Assembly: GCA_016704145.1 (NCBI GenBank)
Contig: JADJAS010000003.1
Coordinates: 121,967-185,966 of the forward strand
Direction of reading: 5' to 3'
Length of the DNA stretch: 64,000 bases
Source of the DNA: Rhodocyclaceae bacterium
GTDB lineage: Bacteria > Pseudomonadota > Gammaproteobacteria > Burkholderiales > Rhodocyclaceae
Shown here piece by piece: positions 46,041 to 55,092 of this stretch. Numbering within the stretch: position 1 is the first letter of the stretch; the number at the start of each line of letters is the position of its first letter. The translations under genes were made by a program, and so were the position numbers. The notes beneath the pieces are model-generated. The model searched no databases, was not told the DNA's origin, and was given only the letters and a program-made list of their open reading frames with translations.

Positions 46041-47054
46041 TCAAGACCAACCGGCCGGCCGGTTTTCAAGCAGATCGTCGGCCAGCCGGCGCACCGCGTC
46101 GCGCTCGGCGGCCGCGGCGAAGAGCGGCACTCGCGACCGGCACTGGTCCGCGAGCTCCGCCAGCAGCCCAGATCCGGCGTACCGCCAAGGCTGACTTTCG
46201 CGGCAGCGCCCGAGCAGGTCGGCCAAGGCCTCGGCATCGCCGCAGGGAAAGTAGCCTTGGTAGTGCTCGCCGAGCATGCCGACGTTGCCCTCGATGCGCG
46301 AGGCCAGCACCGGCGTGCCGCAGGCCACGGCTTCCATGACCACGTGGGCGCCGCCTTCCATCCGGCTGGCATGGATCAGCAGGTCGGCCCGCTGGATGCG
46401 ACGCCGCGTTGCCTCGTGCGGCAGGCTGTCCAGCCATCGGTAGTGGCCGACCGCCGCCATCGTCGCCCGCGCCTCGTCGCCGAGTCGCGCGTCCAGCGCA
46501 GCGCCGACATGATCGATCAGGATGTCGGAGCGGCCCGCCAGCAGCCGCGCGACGGCGAACAGCGTTTCGGGCGACTTCTCCTCGCGCAGGTGGCCGACCA
46601 TCAGCGCACGCAGGCGCCGGTACGACTTCGGCAACGTCATCCGGGTGGTGGTGGATTGGAAGATCACGCACGCCTTGGCGCGAAACTCCGCCGGCAGCGC
46701 CAACGGCCCGCGTTCCTGCAGCACGATCAGCCGCGAAGCCAGCGCCAGCGAGCGCCGCGCGGCGGCATCGACGTCGATATCGCGGTAGAGGTCGGTGCCG
46801 GTGAGCACCGCCGCCAGCCGCCCTCCGCCATGGCGCGCGTGCCAGGCGGCAATCGACGCCGCCGAGCGCCGTGCGTGCAACGCGATCATCGCCGCGTCAC
46901 CGGCCGCATCGGCATCCGGCCACGTCTTGACCAGCCGCACCGGGTAAAGTGGCGACAGGAAGCGCCGCCAGCGCCACGCCGTCTGCCAGTTGCCGTTGTT
47001 GGCATCGGCCAGCGCCGGCGTGACGATCACGATCCGTCCGGAGGTTCGTTTCAT
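46041..47054 (-). CDS. senB: Selenosugar synthase SenB-like glycosyltransferase
   Basis: A 337-residue GT4-type glycosyltransferase of the group that includes SenB (TIGR04348-like), which joins selenophosphate and a UDP-sugar to give a selenosugar in selenoneine synthesis. N-terminal IVIVTPALADANNGNWQTA and LTGTDLYRDI are family features, and SRMEGGAHVVMEAVACGTPVLAS is the GT4 donor-binding region. It is divergent from senA with overlapping start codons, which supports the assignment. I did not see a SelD-like senC in this window. A copy of the 24-bp element lies near the 3' end. Confidence 0.78.
   Translation of the reverse strand: MKRTSGRIVIVTPALADANNGNWQTAWRWRRFLSPLYPVRLVKTWPDADAAGDAAMIALHARRSAASIAAWHARHGGGRLAAVLTGTDLYRDIDVDAAARRSLALASRLIVLQERGPLALPAEFRAKACVIFQSTTTRMTLPKSYRRLRALMVGHLREEKSPETLFAVARLLAGRSDILIDHVGAALDARLGDEARATMAAVGHYRWLDSLPHEATRRRIQRADLLIHASRMEGGAHVVMEAVACGTPVLASRIEGNVGMLGEHYQGYFPCGDAEALADLLGRCRESQPWRYAGSGLLAELADQCRSRVPLFAAAAERDAVRRLADDLLENRPAGWS
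46175..46198 (-). repeat. Copy 13 of the 24-bp dispersed element
   Basis: Matches 22 of 24 positions, in the 3' part of senB. Confidence 0.8.
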
Positions 47055-48222
47055 GAGCACCGATTATTCCATTGCCCGCCTCGCCCGTGGCGAGGACAAC
47101 GCCGATTCGGCCGCGTTCCTGGCCACCGCGCTGCAGGACGCTCGCCGCCGCACGCTCGACCTGCTCGACGCCTACGTCGTGAAGCTCGGCGAGAAGTTGC
47201 GCATCCCCTATTCCCCGCAGCTCAACCCGCCGATCTGGGAAGTCGGGCATGTCGCATGGTTCCACGACGTCTGGATCGCCCGCAATCCCCAGCGCCAGCT
47301 CGGGCTCGACGCCGACCCCGCCTGCGCCCGGCCGGCCGGACACATGACCGGCGCCGACGCCCTCTACAACTCCAGCCTGGTCAAGCACGCGACGCGCTGG
47401 AGCCTGCCGCTGCCCGACCTGGCGGCCACGCGCGGCTACCTCGACGCCAGTCTCGCCGAGACGCTGCAACTTCTTGCCGACGATGCCGCGGCCGGACGCG
47501 ATCTGTACTTCTACCGCTTGAGCCTGTTTCACGAAGACATGCACGCCGAGGCCGGCACCTACATGGCCCAGGCCCTCGACATTCCCCTGGCCGCGCATCT
47601 GCGTCCGTGGCAACGCCCCCTGCCCGCGCATGCCGAACTCGCCCTGCCGGCAACGACCTGGCGTCTGGGTCATGCAGGCGCCGGCTTCGCCTTCGACAAC
47701 GAGTTGCCGGCCCACGCGGTCCGCATCGACGCCTTCGCCATCGACAGCGTGCCGGTCAGCTGGCGGCGTATTGTTCCGGCCATCGAGGCCGACGCCCTGG
47801 CCATGCCGCGTTACCTGCGCAAGGCGCGCGGCGAATGGCAGGCACTGCGGTTCGGGGCCTGGGAACCGCTAAACCTGGACGCGGCGGCCGTTCACCTCGG
47901 CTGGGACGAGGCCATGGCCTGGTGCCGCTGGACGGGCCGGCGGCTGCCGACCGAAGCCGAATGGGAATACGCCGCGCACGTCGCGACCGGATTCGCGTGG
48001 GGCGAGGTCTGGGAATGGACATCGAGCCGCTTCGCGCCATTCGACGGATTCATGTCCCATCCCTACCGCGACTACTCGCGCTTCGGCTTCGATGAGCATC
48101 GCTATGTGCTGAAGGGCGCCAGCCGCGCCACCGACCCGCGCATGGCGCATCCGAAATACCGGAACTATTTCACGCCCGAACGCAACGACCTGCACCTGGG
48201 GTTCAGGAGCTGCGTTTTGTGA
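47053..48222 (+). CDS. senA: Selenoneine synthase SenA / EgtB-like iron oxygenase
   Basis: A 389-residue protein with an N-terminal DinB-like domain and a C-terminal formylglycine-generating-enzyme-like domain, as in EgtB and SenA. These non-heme iron enzymes join sulfur or selenium to hercynine. The three iron ligands are His66 (GHVAWF), His160 and His164 (LFHEDMHAEAG). LNPPIWEVGHVAWFHD and RNPQRQLG are typical of the proteobacterial SenA branch; pairing with senB favours selenium as substrate, but ergothioneine synthesis remains possible. GGAGG lies 8 nt before the ATG. Confidence 0.8.
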   Translation: MSTDYSIARLARGEDNADSAAFLATALQDARRRTLDLLDAYVVKLGEKLRIPYSPQLNPPIWEVGHVAWFHDVWIARNPQRQLGLDADPACARPAGHMTGADALYNSSLVKHATRWSLPLPDLAATRGYLDASLAETLQLLADDAAAGRDLYFYRLSLFHEDMHAEAGTYMAQALDIPLAAHLRPWQRPLPAHAELALPATTWRLGHAGAGFAFDNELPAHAVRIDAFAIDSVPVSWRRIVPAIEADALAMPRYLRKARGEWQALRFGAWEPLNLDAAAVHLGWDEAMAWCRWTGRRLPTEAEWEYAAHVATGFAWGEVWEWTSSRFAPFDGFMSHPYRDYSRFGFDEHRYVLKGASRATDPRMAHPKYRNYFTPERNDLHLGFRSCVL

Positions 48223-48225
48223 TGC

Positions 48226-48774
48226 TCAACCCTGCCGGCCGCGCCAAAGCAGGCAGGCGGCCAGCGCGAGCGCCGCATAGTTGGCGAGAAGGAACCATGG
48301 CGCGTTCCAGGCAATTCCGTCGAAACCCTTTTGCGTAATCGGATAAAGCACCGGCGATGGGTAGTACTCGGCCGAGTGGGTAAAGACGTCGATGCCGACG
48401 TGGAGCCACCAGCCGGTAAGCGGTACCACGAGCACACGCCACCATTCCGGCCGACGCGACAGCAGCCAGCCAATAGCCGCGGCGATCAGCGCGCTGTGCA
48501 TCATGCAGTGCAGGTGGTGCGCGGCTTCGGTGACCAAGACCGGCATTGCCGGCTCCGCGCCGGGCATGGCGAAGGCGTAGGTGGCGAGAGCCGCCGCCGT
48601 GCCGCCGCCGAAAACGGCCCAGCCGGCCACCGGCAGAAGATGGACGACATCAGGCAGCATCCCCAGAACAACGGCGCCGGTTATCTGCTTGCGACTCACC
48701 GGCCGCTGCCGTCCCAGCCATACGGCGCCGAGGCCCGCCCACAGTCCGTGCGCAACGATGTCCATCAACGCCAT
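48226..48774 (-). CDS. Membrane-bound metal-dependent hydrolase (YdjM/DUF457-like)
   Basis: A 182-residue protein with about four membrane segments. Conserved features of the YdjM-like family are D5 with IVAHGLWAG, MLPDVVHLLP, and the HCMMHS and HVGIDVFTHS histidine/aspartate motifs. Its role is unknown. It lies between senA (convergent, 3-bp gap) and egtD, so it may belong to the locus or be a passenger. An in-frame ATG at 48765 is an alternative start. Confidence 0.75.
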   Translation of the reverse strand: MALMDIVAHGLWAGLGAVWLGRQRPVSRKQITGAVVLGMLPDVVHLLPVAGWAVFGGGTAAALATYAFAMPGAEPAMPVLVTEAAHHLHCMMHSALIAAAIGWLLSRRPEWWRVLVVPLTGWWLHVGIDVFTHSAEYYPSPVLYPITQKGFDGIAWNAPWFLLANYAALALAACLLWRGRQG

Positions 48775-48863
48775 CCGATCCTTGTAGCTGCTCGCGATCC
48801 ATTCGAGCGGTTTTTCTTTATCGAATATGAGGACAGTTTATACGTAACACTGCGCGCGCGCCG

Positions 48864-48887
48864 AAAGTCAGGCATGGCGGCACGCCG
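48864..48887 (+). repeat. Copy 14 of the 24-bp dispersed element
   Basis: Matches 22 of 24 positions. It lies in the gap between egtD and the membrane protein gene, 12 bp after the egtD stop. Confidence 0.85.
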
Positions 48888-48899
48888 GATCGCGAACCT

Positions 48900-49850
48900 T
48901 CAGGCGAAGACGGCGAACACCGCGAACCAGCTGGCGTCATCGGTCCAGTACCGCGGTTGCGCAAAGCCAGCACGCTCCAGCAGCGCCGCGAAATCATCGA
49001 CGCGCCACTTGTAGGAATTCTCGGTATGGATGCGCTCGCCCGCCGCGAAGTGCCGTTCGCCGCCGTTCCAGCGCACGCGCGCGTCGCGCACCGCCTCGAG
49101 GTGCATCTCGATGCGCGATGCCTCGGCATTGAAGAACGCGACGTGGCGCCAGTCGGCAATGGCGAAATCGGTGGCGGCTAGCCGATTGAAATGCAGCAGC
49201 AGGTTGCGGTTGAAGGCCGCCGTGACGCCGAGCGCATCATCGTAGGCCGACTCGAGTACCTCGGGCGGCTTGACCAGGTCCACGCCGATCAGCAGCGATC
49301 CGCCCTGGCTGGCGGCCCGCGCCTGCCGCAGCAAAGCCAGAGCCTCGTCGGGCGTGAAGTTGCCGATGCTGGACCCGGGATGGAACAGGGTTCGCGGACC
49401 TTCGCCGACCTCGGCCGGCAGCCGCAGATCGCTCGAAAAGTCGAGCCCGACGCCGAGCATCGCCATGCCCGGATGCAGGCGCTGCAGATTGCCCAGCGAC
49501 TCGCGCAGATAGTCGACCGAAATATCCACCGCGACGTAGCGCTTCACGCCGAATGCCTCGAACAATCGCGCCGCCTTCTCGCAGTTGCCTGCGCCAAGAT
49601 CGACCAGCGTGCGCACCGGCCCGAGCACATCGGCCATCGATGCCATTTCGCGCGTGAAGATCGCCGCCTCGGTGCGCGTCGGATAGTACTCCGGCAGTTC
49701 GGTGATCGCCGCGAACAACCGCGACCCGAGCGCGTCGTAAAGGAACTTCGGCGCAATGCCCGCCCGCGGCGCCATCAGCCCGGCGAGGAGTTCCCGCCGG
49801 ATCGCCGCCGGATCGTCGTGCGCGATCTGGATCATGCGCGGCGGCTTCAC
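48900..49850 (-). CDS. egtD: L-histidine N-alpha-methyltransferase EgtD
   Basis: EgtD (316 residues) trimethylates histidine to hercynine, the precursor of ergothioneine and selenoneine. PKFLYDALGSRLFAAITELPEYYPTR (two adjoining blocks) is the family N-terminus, LVDLGAGNCEKA binds SAM, and GSSIGNFTPDEA and the ENSYKW substrate region are present. The GTG start overlaps the ATP-grasp stop (GTGA); an ATG at 49835 is possible. It lies 0.7 kb from senA and would supply its substrate. Confidence 0.93.
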   Translation of the reverse strand: MKPPRMIQIAHDDPAAIRRELLAGLMAPRAGIAPKFLYDALGSRLFAAITELPEYYPTRTEAAIFTREMASMADVLGPVRTLVDLGAGNCEKAARLFEAFGVKRYVAVDISVDYLRESLGNLQRLHPGMAMLGVGLDFSSDLRLPAEVGEGPRTLFHPGSSIGNFTPDEALALLRQARAASQGGSLLIGVDLVKPPEVLESAYDDALGVTAAFNRNLLLHFNRLAATDFAIADWRHVAFFNAEASRIEMHLEAVRDARVRWNGGERHFAAGERIHTENSYKWRVDDFAALLERAGFAQPRYWTDDASWFAVFAVFA

Positions 49851-51241
49851 CGTGCCGCTCCCATGCCGCCAACCGCGGCGACAGGATCAAGCGCGGGATT
49901 CCGCCCCTGCCAGTCGGGATCGTCGAGCACCCCGTCCGGATGCACACAGGGCGTCGGCCAGCCCAGCAAGGCACTGGCGGCTTCGCAGCGCGCCCGCAAC
50001 TCCCGCGCATCGCGCCCGCCCAAGTGCAGGATGCCGTAGCGGTAGCTGCCCAGCCACTTGAAGTCGCGCGCGATCTGCCCGGTCGTCTTGGCGAAGGCAA
50101 ACAGCATGGCGTCGGGAAACCGCTCCGCCAGCGCACGCTCGCGCGCCGCCGTCGGCATAAGCGGGCGCGCCGACGGATCGAAGCTGCGATAGACGAAGCT
50201 GGCCGCCACGCCGGCGGTCGAAGGCAGCCTGGGCAACTCGGCCGGATCGCGACCGTACGCCAGTTCCAGTGCGACGCGATGCAGATCGATGCCGTCGACG
50301 CGCTGGTAGAGATCGGAGAACTGCGAGGCCATGCGCGGATTGAACTCGATGACCGTCAGGCGATCATGGCTGGCGTCGTAGAAGAATTCGAGGTTGAACA
50401 GGCCGTGGGTGAAGCCCGCCGCGCGCAGAAAGCGCGTCGCCACGTCCAGCGCCTTGGCCCGCCCCGCGGCCGGCAAGGCGCAGGGATAGCCGAAGCGCAT
50501 GAACGCCTGTGTGCCGGGGTACATCACCGACTCGACGAAGCCGAGCGGCCGCAATTCGCCGTTGAACACATAGCCGTCGAGGTTGTACTGCAAGGCTGCG
50601 ACTGGCTGTTCCAGCAGCATGCGGTGGGCGCTGCCGGCCTCGGGCAGACGGGCCCGGGCGATGCGGTCGAACGGCTCGACCAGATGGCGGATCACCCACA
50701 GCTCCCAGGGACTGAAGCGCACCAGCGCCGCGAGTTCCTCCCGATTGCGCACCGTGCGCGCCAGCACGGAAAACGCCGCCTTGACCGGCTTGACGAACAC
50801 CGGGTAAGCGATGTCGTGCGGCACCGGCTCGCCGTAGCGCGACGACAGCAGGTCGAAACCGGCATTGGCGTCCGGCGCGATGTCCCGCAGCACGCGTCGC
50901 ATATGGAGCTTGTGCTGGCAGGCCAGCACCGCCGCCACCGGCGTGCCCGGCCAGCCCATGCGCTCGGCCAACAGCGCGGCGGCCAGCGCGCCGAACTGCT
51001 CGTGATTCGATGTCACCGCCCGCCAGCCCCGCCTTTTCGCCTTGCCCGCCAGGCGGTCGACCAGGCGTTCCAGGTCGAAACCGGCGAGCCGCGCGTTGCT
51101 GGGGAAGCTGAACAGGTCGAAACCGACGCTGTCGAACGGAAACTCGCGCCGCCAGCGATCAAAGCCAAGGCTATCCCAGTCGTAATTGAACAGCACGAGG
51201 GTGCGGGGCGGCGCCGCGGATGAAGCATTCATCGTAACCAT
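49847..51241 (-). CDS. ATP-grasp ligase coupled to EgtD
   Basis: A 464-residue protein with an ATP-grasp fold, the fold of carboxylate-amine (or thiol) ligases. YPVFVKPVKAAFSVLARTV is the ATP-binding lysine region, and FNLEFFYD...VIEFNPRMASQFSDLYQ is the metal-binding end of the domain. The N-terminal 130 residues (LFNYDWDSLGFDRW) are a distinct pre-domain. The 4-nt overlap with egtD implies coupled translation and a role in the same pathway, such as ligation of hercynine, ergothioneine or selenoneine to another metabolite; this is inference. No specific family name is recognised. An ATG at 51232 is also possible. Confidence 0.75.
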   Translation of the reverse strand: MVTMNASSAAPPRTLVLFNYDWDSLGFDRWRREFPFDSVGFDLFSFPSNARLAGFDLERLVDRLAGKAKRRGWRAVTSNHEQFGALAAALLAERMGWPGTPVAAVLACQHKLHMRRVLRDIAPDANAGFDLLSSRYGEPVPHDIAYPVFVKPVKAAFSVLARTVRNREELAALVRFSPWELWVIRHLVEPFDRIARARLPEAGSAHRMLLEQPVAALQYNLDGYVFNGELRPLGFVESVMYPGTQAFMRFGYPCALPAAGRAKALDVATRFLRAAGFTHGLFNLEFFYDASHDRLTVIEFNPRMASQFSDLYQRVDGIDLHRVALELAYGRDPAELPRLPSTAGVAASFVYRSFDPSARPLMPTAARERALAERFPDAMLFAFAKTTGQIARDFKWLGSYRYGILHLGGRDARELRARCEAASALLGWPTPCVHPDGVLDDPDWQGRNPALDPVAAVGGMGAAR

Positions 51242-51340
51242 TACATCATGAATCGGCCAGGGGCGGCCGCGCTCGGGCATCGACAAGGCCCGGGGGATTA
51301 CCTAAGATGCGTCGCTTGTTCCGCCCTCCCCGCGCCGTCC

Positions 51341-52549
51341 ATGAGCGATACCGTCGCGAACCCGGGTCTCCCGCCCGATAAACCCGATTCGACCTTGCCC
51401 ATCGTCGCGATCTACGCTGTGTTCGGCGGCCTGTGGATTCTGCTGTCCGATCGATTCGTGGCCGCACTGTTTCCCGACCCGGCGGAGGCGCTCCGGGTCG
51501 GCCTGATCAAGGGCTGGCTGTTCATCGCGGTCACGGCCCTGCTCCTTCACATGCTGATCCGCCGGCTGACCACCCGCCTGCACACCGCCTATCGGCATGA
51601 AATCGAACTGCATGTCGAGCAGCAGCGTTCGCTGCGACTGCTCGCGGCCATTGCCCGGGCGTCGCAGGACGCCATTTTCGCCAAGGATCGGCAAGGCAAG
51701 TACACGCTATTCAACGAAGCGGCCTGTGCCGACGCCGGCAGGACGCTCGACCAGGTGTTGGGACGGGACGATATACAGGTGTTTCCGGCACAGGCCGAAC
51801 TACAGCAGGCGAGCGATCGCCAGCTCATGGCCGAAGGCCGGCTCGATACGGTTGAATTGACGATCGACACGGCGCAGCGAGGTCGCCGGACCTATCTGAT
51901 CACCAAGGGTCCACTGCGCGACAACGATGGCAAGGTCACGGGGGTTTTCGGCATCTCCCGCGACATCACCGAGCGCAAGCGGGCCGAGGAAGAGTTGCGC
52001 GAAAACGAGGCGCGCTTTCGCGCCCTGGTCGAACAGTCGGCGGTCGGCATCTACATCATCCAGGACAACCGCTTCCGGTATGTCAATCCCCACCTGGCCA
52101 AACTGGCCGGCTACGGCTCGCCGGACGAGATGATCGCTTCGGGCAGCATTCTCGATCTAGTGGCACCCGAGCAGCGGGATTTCGTCACCGAGAAAATGCG
52201 CCAGCGCATGGCCGGCGCGGGGGCGGAATCGAATTACGAGGTGACGGGCATCCGCCGGGACGGCGTCCGCATCGAGCTCGATCTCTACGGCAACTTCCTG
52301 GTGCATGAAAATCGCCCGGCCATGATCGGACTGGTGATCGACATCACCACCCGCAAGCGCGCCGAGCGCGAACTCAAGCAGCGCAACGAAGAACTCGAGC
52401 GGATCAACCGCGCGATGGTCGGCCGGGAACAGGTCATGATCGAGATGAAGAAGGACATCAACCGGCTGTCGCGGCTGCTCGGCCAGGAAGAACCTTACGA
52501 TCTCGGCTTCCTCGACGAAGCCGCGCCGCGGGACGACGCCGGATCATGA
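51341..52549 (+). CDS. Membrane PAS-domain sensor without a kinase domain
   Basis: A 402-residue protein with two membrane segments (about 22-42 and 55-75), then two PAS domains (about 100-230 and 240-355), each followed by a PAC-like ITERKRAEEEL or ITTRKRAEREL linker, and a C-terminal coiled coil that stops abruptly. It has no histidine kinase, GGDEF or methyl-accepting domain. Its stop overlaps the start of the hybrid kinase gene (ATGA), so the two are probably made together and may form one receptor complex. Confidence 0.85.
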   Translation: MSDTVANPGLPPDKPDSTLPIVAIYAVFGGLWILLSDRFVAALFPDPAEALRVGLIKGWLFIAVTALLLHMLIRRLTTRLHTAYRHEIELHVEQQRSLRLLAAIARASQDAIFAKDRQGKYTLFNEAACADAGRTLDQVLGRDDIQVFPAQAELQQASDRQLMAEGRLDTVELTIDTAQRGRRTYLITKGPLRDNDGKVTGVFGISRDITERKRAEEELRENEARFRALVEQSAVGIYIIQDNRFRYVNPHLAKLAGYGSPDEMIASGSILDLVAPEQRDFVTEKMRQRMAGAGAESNYEVTGIRRDGVRIELDLYGNFLVHENRPAMIGLVIDITTRKRAERELKQRNEELERINRAMVGREQVMIEMKKDINRLSRLLGQEEPYDLGFLDEAAPRDDAGS

Positions 52550-55092
52550 GCACCACGCCCCAGGCAGCCGCCACGCCCCGCGGCCAGGCGCCGGACTTCG
52601 AGGCGCTATTCGGCGGCGCGGCGACCGCGCTGGCACTGATGTCGATCCATGGCCGCTGGCTGCGCGTCAATCCGGCGCTGTGCCGACTGCTCGGCTATCC
52701 CGCCACTGAACTGGAAGACATGGATAGCCAACACATCGTGCACCCGGTCGATTTGAATGGCTATCTGAGCCATCTGCTCGGGCGCGGCCTGGACGAACCT
52801 GGCAACCCGGCGATCGAATTGCGGCTGCAGCACAAGGATGGCTATCCGATCCAGGCGCGGATGACGTTCGCGCCCGGCGGGGCCGGATCCGCGCCGGAAA
52901 GTTTCATCGTCACGGTCGAGAACCTGCAAGCGGCCAAGATCAGCCAACGGCATACCGATGACGCGCAGGCGGCAATCGCGCGCGAACAGCGACAGACCCG
53001 GCTAGCGCTGCTCAGCATCATGGAGGACGCCCTCGCCTCCCGGCGCAAGGCCGAGGAGGCCAACGATGCCCTGCGCAAGTTGTCGCGCGCCGTCGAACAG
53101 AGTCCCGACAGCATCGTCATCACCGACCTCGATGGCACCATCGAGTACGTCAACGATGCCTTCGCCACCATCACGGGCTACCCCCGGGAGGAATGCCTGG
53201 GGCGCAATCCCCGCATCCTCCAGTCCGGCCGGACGCCACGCGAAACCTACGCCGCCATGTGGCGGACACTGGGCATGGGACAGCCCTGGAAAGGCGAGTT
53301 TCTCAACCGCCGCAAGGATGGCGCCGATTACGTCGAATTCGCCGTGGTCGCGCCGATACGGGAACCCGGCGGCCGGATCAGCCATTACGTCGCCGTCAAG
53401 GAGGACGTCACCGAGAAGAAGCGCATCGGCCAGGAATTGGACGCGCACCGGCGCCATCTCGAGGAACTGGTCGACAGCCGCACGGCCGAGCTGGCCCAAG
53501 CCAAGGCGGTGGCGGAATCGGCCAACGAGGCCAAGAGTTCCTTCCTGGCCCACATGAGCCATGAGATCCGCACGCCGCTGAACGCCATCGTCGGCCTGAC
53601 CACCCTCATGCGACGACACGACATGCCGGCGGAGCAGCTCGCGCGGCTGCAACAGATCGACGCGGCGGGCGAGCATCTGCTGACCATCATCAACAACATC
53701 CTCGATCTGTCGAAGATCGAGGCCGGGCGCATGGAACTGGAGCGCGTCGATTTCCGGCTGGCGGAGGTCATGGGCAAGGTCGAAACCATTCTGCGTGAGT
53801 CGGCCCGCGCCAAGGGCCTGCGGTTGGCAATCGATACCGACCACCTGCCCAAGTGGCTGCGCGGCGATCCAACCCGCCTGCGCCAGGCATTGCTCAACTA
53901 CGCCGGCAATGCCGTCAAGTTCACCGAGCGCGGCGCCATCAGGGTCCGGGCGAGCATGCTGAGCGAGGACGGCAACGGCTACCTGATCCGCTTCGAAGTG
54001 GTCGACACCGGCATCGGCCTGAACGCCGAACAGGCCCAGCGCTTGTTTCAGTCATTCGAGCAGGCCGATGCCTCGACCACGCGCAAGCACGGTGGTACCG
54101 GCCTCGGGCTGACGGTAACCCGTCATCTCGCCAAGCTCATGGGGGGTGACGCCGGGGCCACCAGTTCGCCCGGCGAGGGCAGCACCTTCTGGTTCACCGC
54201 CAGGCTCGGGCGTTGTCAGGCCATGACCGACGACACCCCGGTGGCCCAAGACGATGCCGAAAACGCCTTGCGCCGCCGGCATGGCGGCACGACCGTCCTG
54301 GTGGTGGACGACAATTCCATCAACGCCGACATCGCCCGTGACCTGCTCGACGAAGTCGGGATTGCGGCGGATACCGCCAACAATGGCAGCATCGCGCTCG
54401 AGAAAGTTCAGGATCGCCCGTATGCGCTGGTGCTGATGGATATCCAGATGCCCGAAATGGACGGGCTGGAGGCGACGCGACGGATTCGCGCCTTGACCGG
54501 GCCCGCCTCCGCCGTGCCGATCGTCGCCATGACGGCCAATGCGCTCGCCAACGACCGGCAAGCCTGCATGGACGCCGGCATGAACGATTTCATCAGCAAG
54601 CCCGTCGACCCGCGGGTTTTATATCGGACCATCCTCAACTGGCTGCCCCAGCGAGCCGCCGCCCCGTCACCCGCCATGGGCATGCCGAAAGTCAGCCTTG
54701 GTGAAGCGCCGACCGAGGCAGCCGACGCCAGGTCCGCGACCCTGCCGCCGCTGCCCGGCATCGACACGGCGGCCGGCCTTGCCTCGGTGCGTGGCAAGGT
54801 CGAGTTCTATCGGCTCCTGCTGGACGAGTACGCCGCGCACAACGCCGATGCCCTGGCGCGTTTCCGCCAGGCGCTCGCGGCGGGCGACCGGCCAACCGCC
54901 GCGCGGCTGATCCACACGCTGAAGGGCGTGGCCGGGACGCTCGGCATCACGTCGGTGCATCGCAAGGCCGCCGAGCTCGACCAGGCGCTCAAGGAAGGTG
55001 GCTCGGACGAACTGATCGAGCGTTTGACGACGGCCATTGAACGCGCACAAGCCGAGGCGCTGACCACGATCGGCACGCTCGGCGGACGCTAG
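52546..55092 (+). CDS. Hybrid sensor histidine kinase (PAS-PAS-HisKA-HATPase-REC-Hpt)
   Basis: An 848-residue soluble hybrid kinase. Two PAS domains (about 20-130 and 180-300) lead to HisKA with the phospho-His339 in HMSHEIRTPLNAIVG, an ATPase domain with DTGIGL and GGTGLGLTVTRHLA, a receiver with Asp632 in LVLMDIQMPEMDGLEATR, and an Hpt domain with His790 in ARLIHTLKGVAGTLG. No DNA-binding partner lies nearby; the Hpt output could feed a distant regulator. A copy of the 24-bp element lies in the linker between receiver and Hpt. Confidence 0.94.
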   Translation: MSTTPQAAATPRGQAPDFEALFGGAATALALMSIHGRWLRVNPALCRLLGYPATELEDMDSQHIVHPVDLNGYLSHLLGRGLDEPGNPAIELRLQHKDGYPIQARMTFAPGGAGSAPESFIVTVENLQAAKISQRHTDDAQAAIAREQRQTRLALLSIMEDALASRRKAEEANDALRKLSRAVEQSPDSIVITDLDGTIEYVNDAFATITGYPREECLGRNPRILQSGRTPRETYAAMWRTLGMGQPWKGEFLNRRKDGADYVEFAVVAPIREPGGRISHYVAVKEDVTEKKRIGQELDAHRRHLEELVDSRTAELAQAKAVAESANEAKSSFLAHMSHEIRTPLNAIVGLTTLMRRHDMPAEQLARLQQIDAAGEHLLTIINNILDLSKIEAGRMELERVDFRLAEVMGKVETILRESARAKGLRLAIDTDHLPKWLRGDPTRLRQALLNYAGNAVKFTERGAIRVRASMLSEDGNGYLIRFEVVDTGIGLNAEQAQRLFQSFEQADASTTRKHGGTGLGLTVTRHLAKLMGGDAGATSSPGEGSTFWFTARLGRCQAMTDDTPVAQDDAENALRRRHGGTTVLVVDDNSINADIARDLLDEVGIAADTANNGSIALEKVQDRPYALVLMDIQMPEMDGLEATRRIRALTGPASAVPIVAMTANALANDRQACMDAGMNDFISKPVDPRVLYRTILNWLPQRAAAPSPAMGMPKVSLGEAPTEAADARSATLPPLPGIDTAAGLASVRGKVEFYRLLLDEYAAHNADALARFRQALAAGDRPTAARLIHTLKGVAGTLGITSVHRKAAELDQALKEGGSDELIERLTTAIERAQAEALTTIGTLGGR
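54688..54711 (+). repeat. Copy 15 of the 24-bp dispersed element
   Basis: Matches 19 of 24 positions. It encodes KVSLGEAP in the flexible linker of the hybrid kinase. It is the last copy seen; none is found in the remaining 9.3 kb. Confidence 0.65.

Noticed and set aside
46041..51241. SelD-like senC completing the selenoneine cluster
   Set aside because: None of the coding frames around the locus shows the glycine-rich or Cys/Sec motifs of selenophosphate synthetase.
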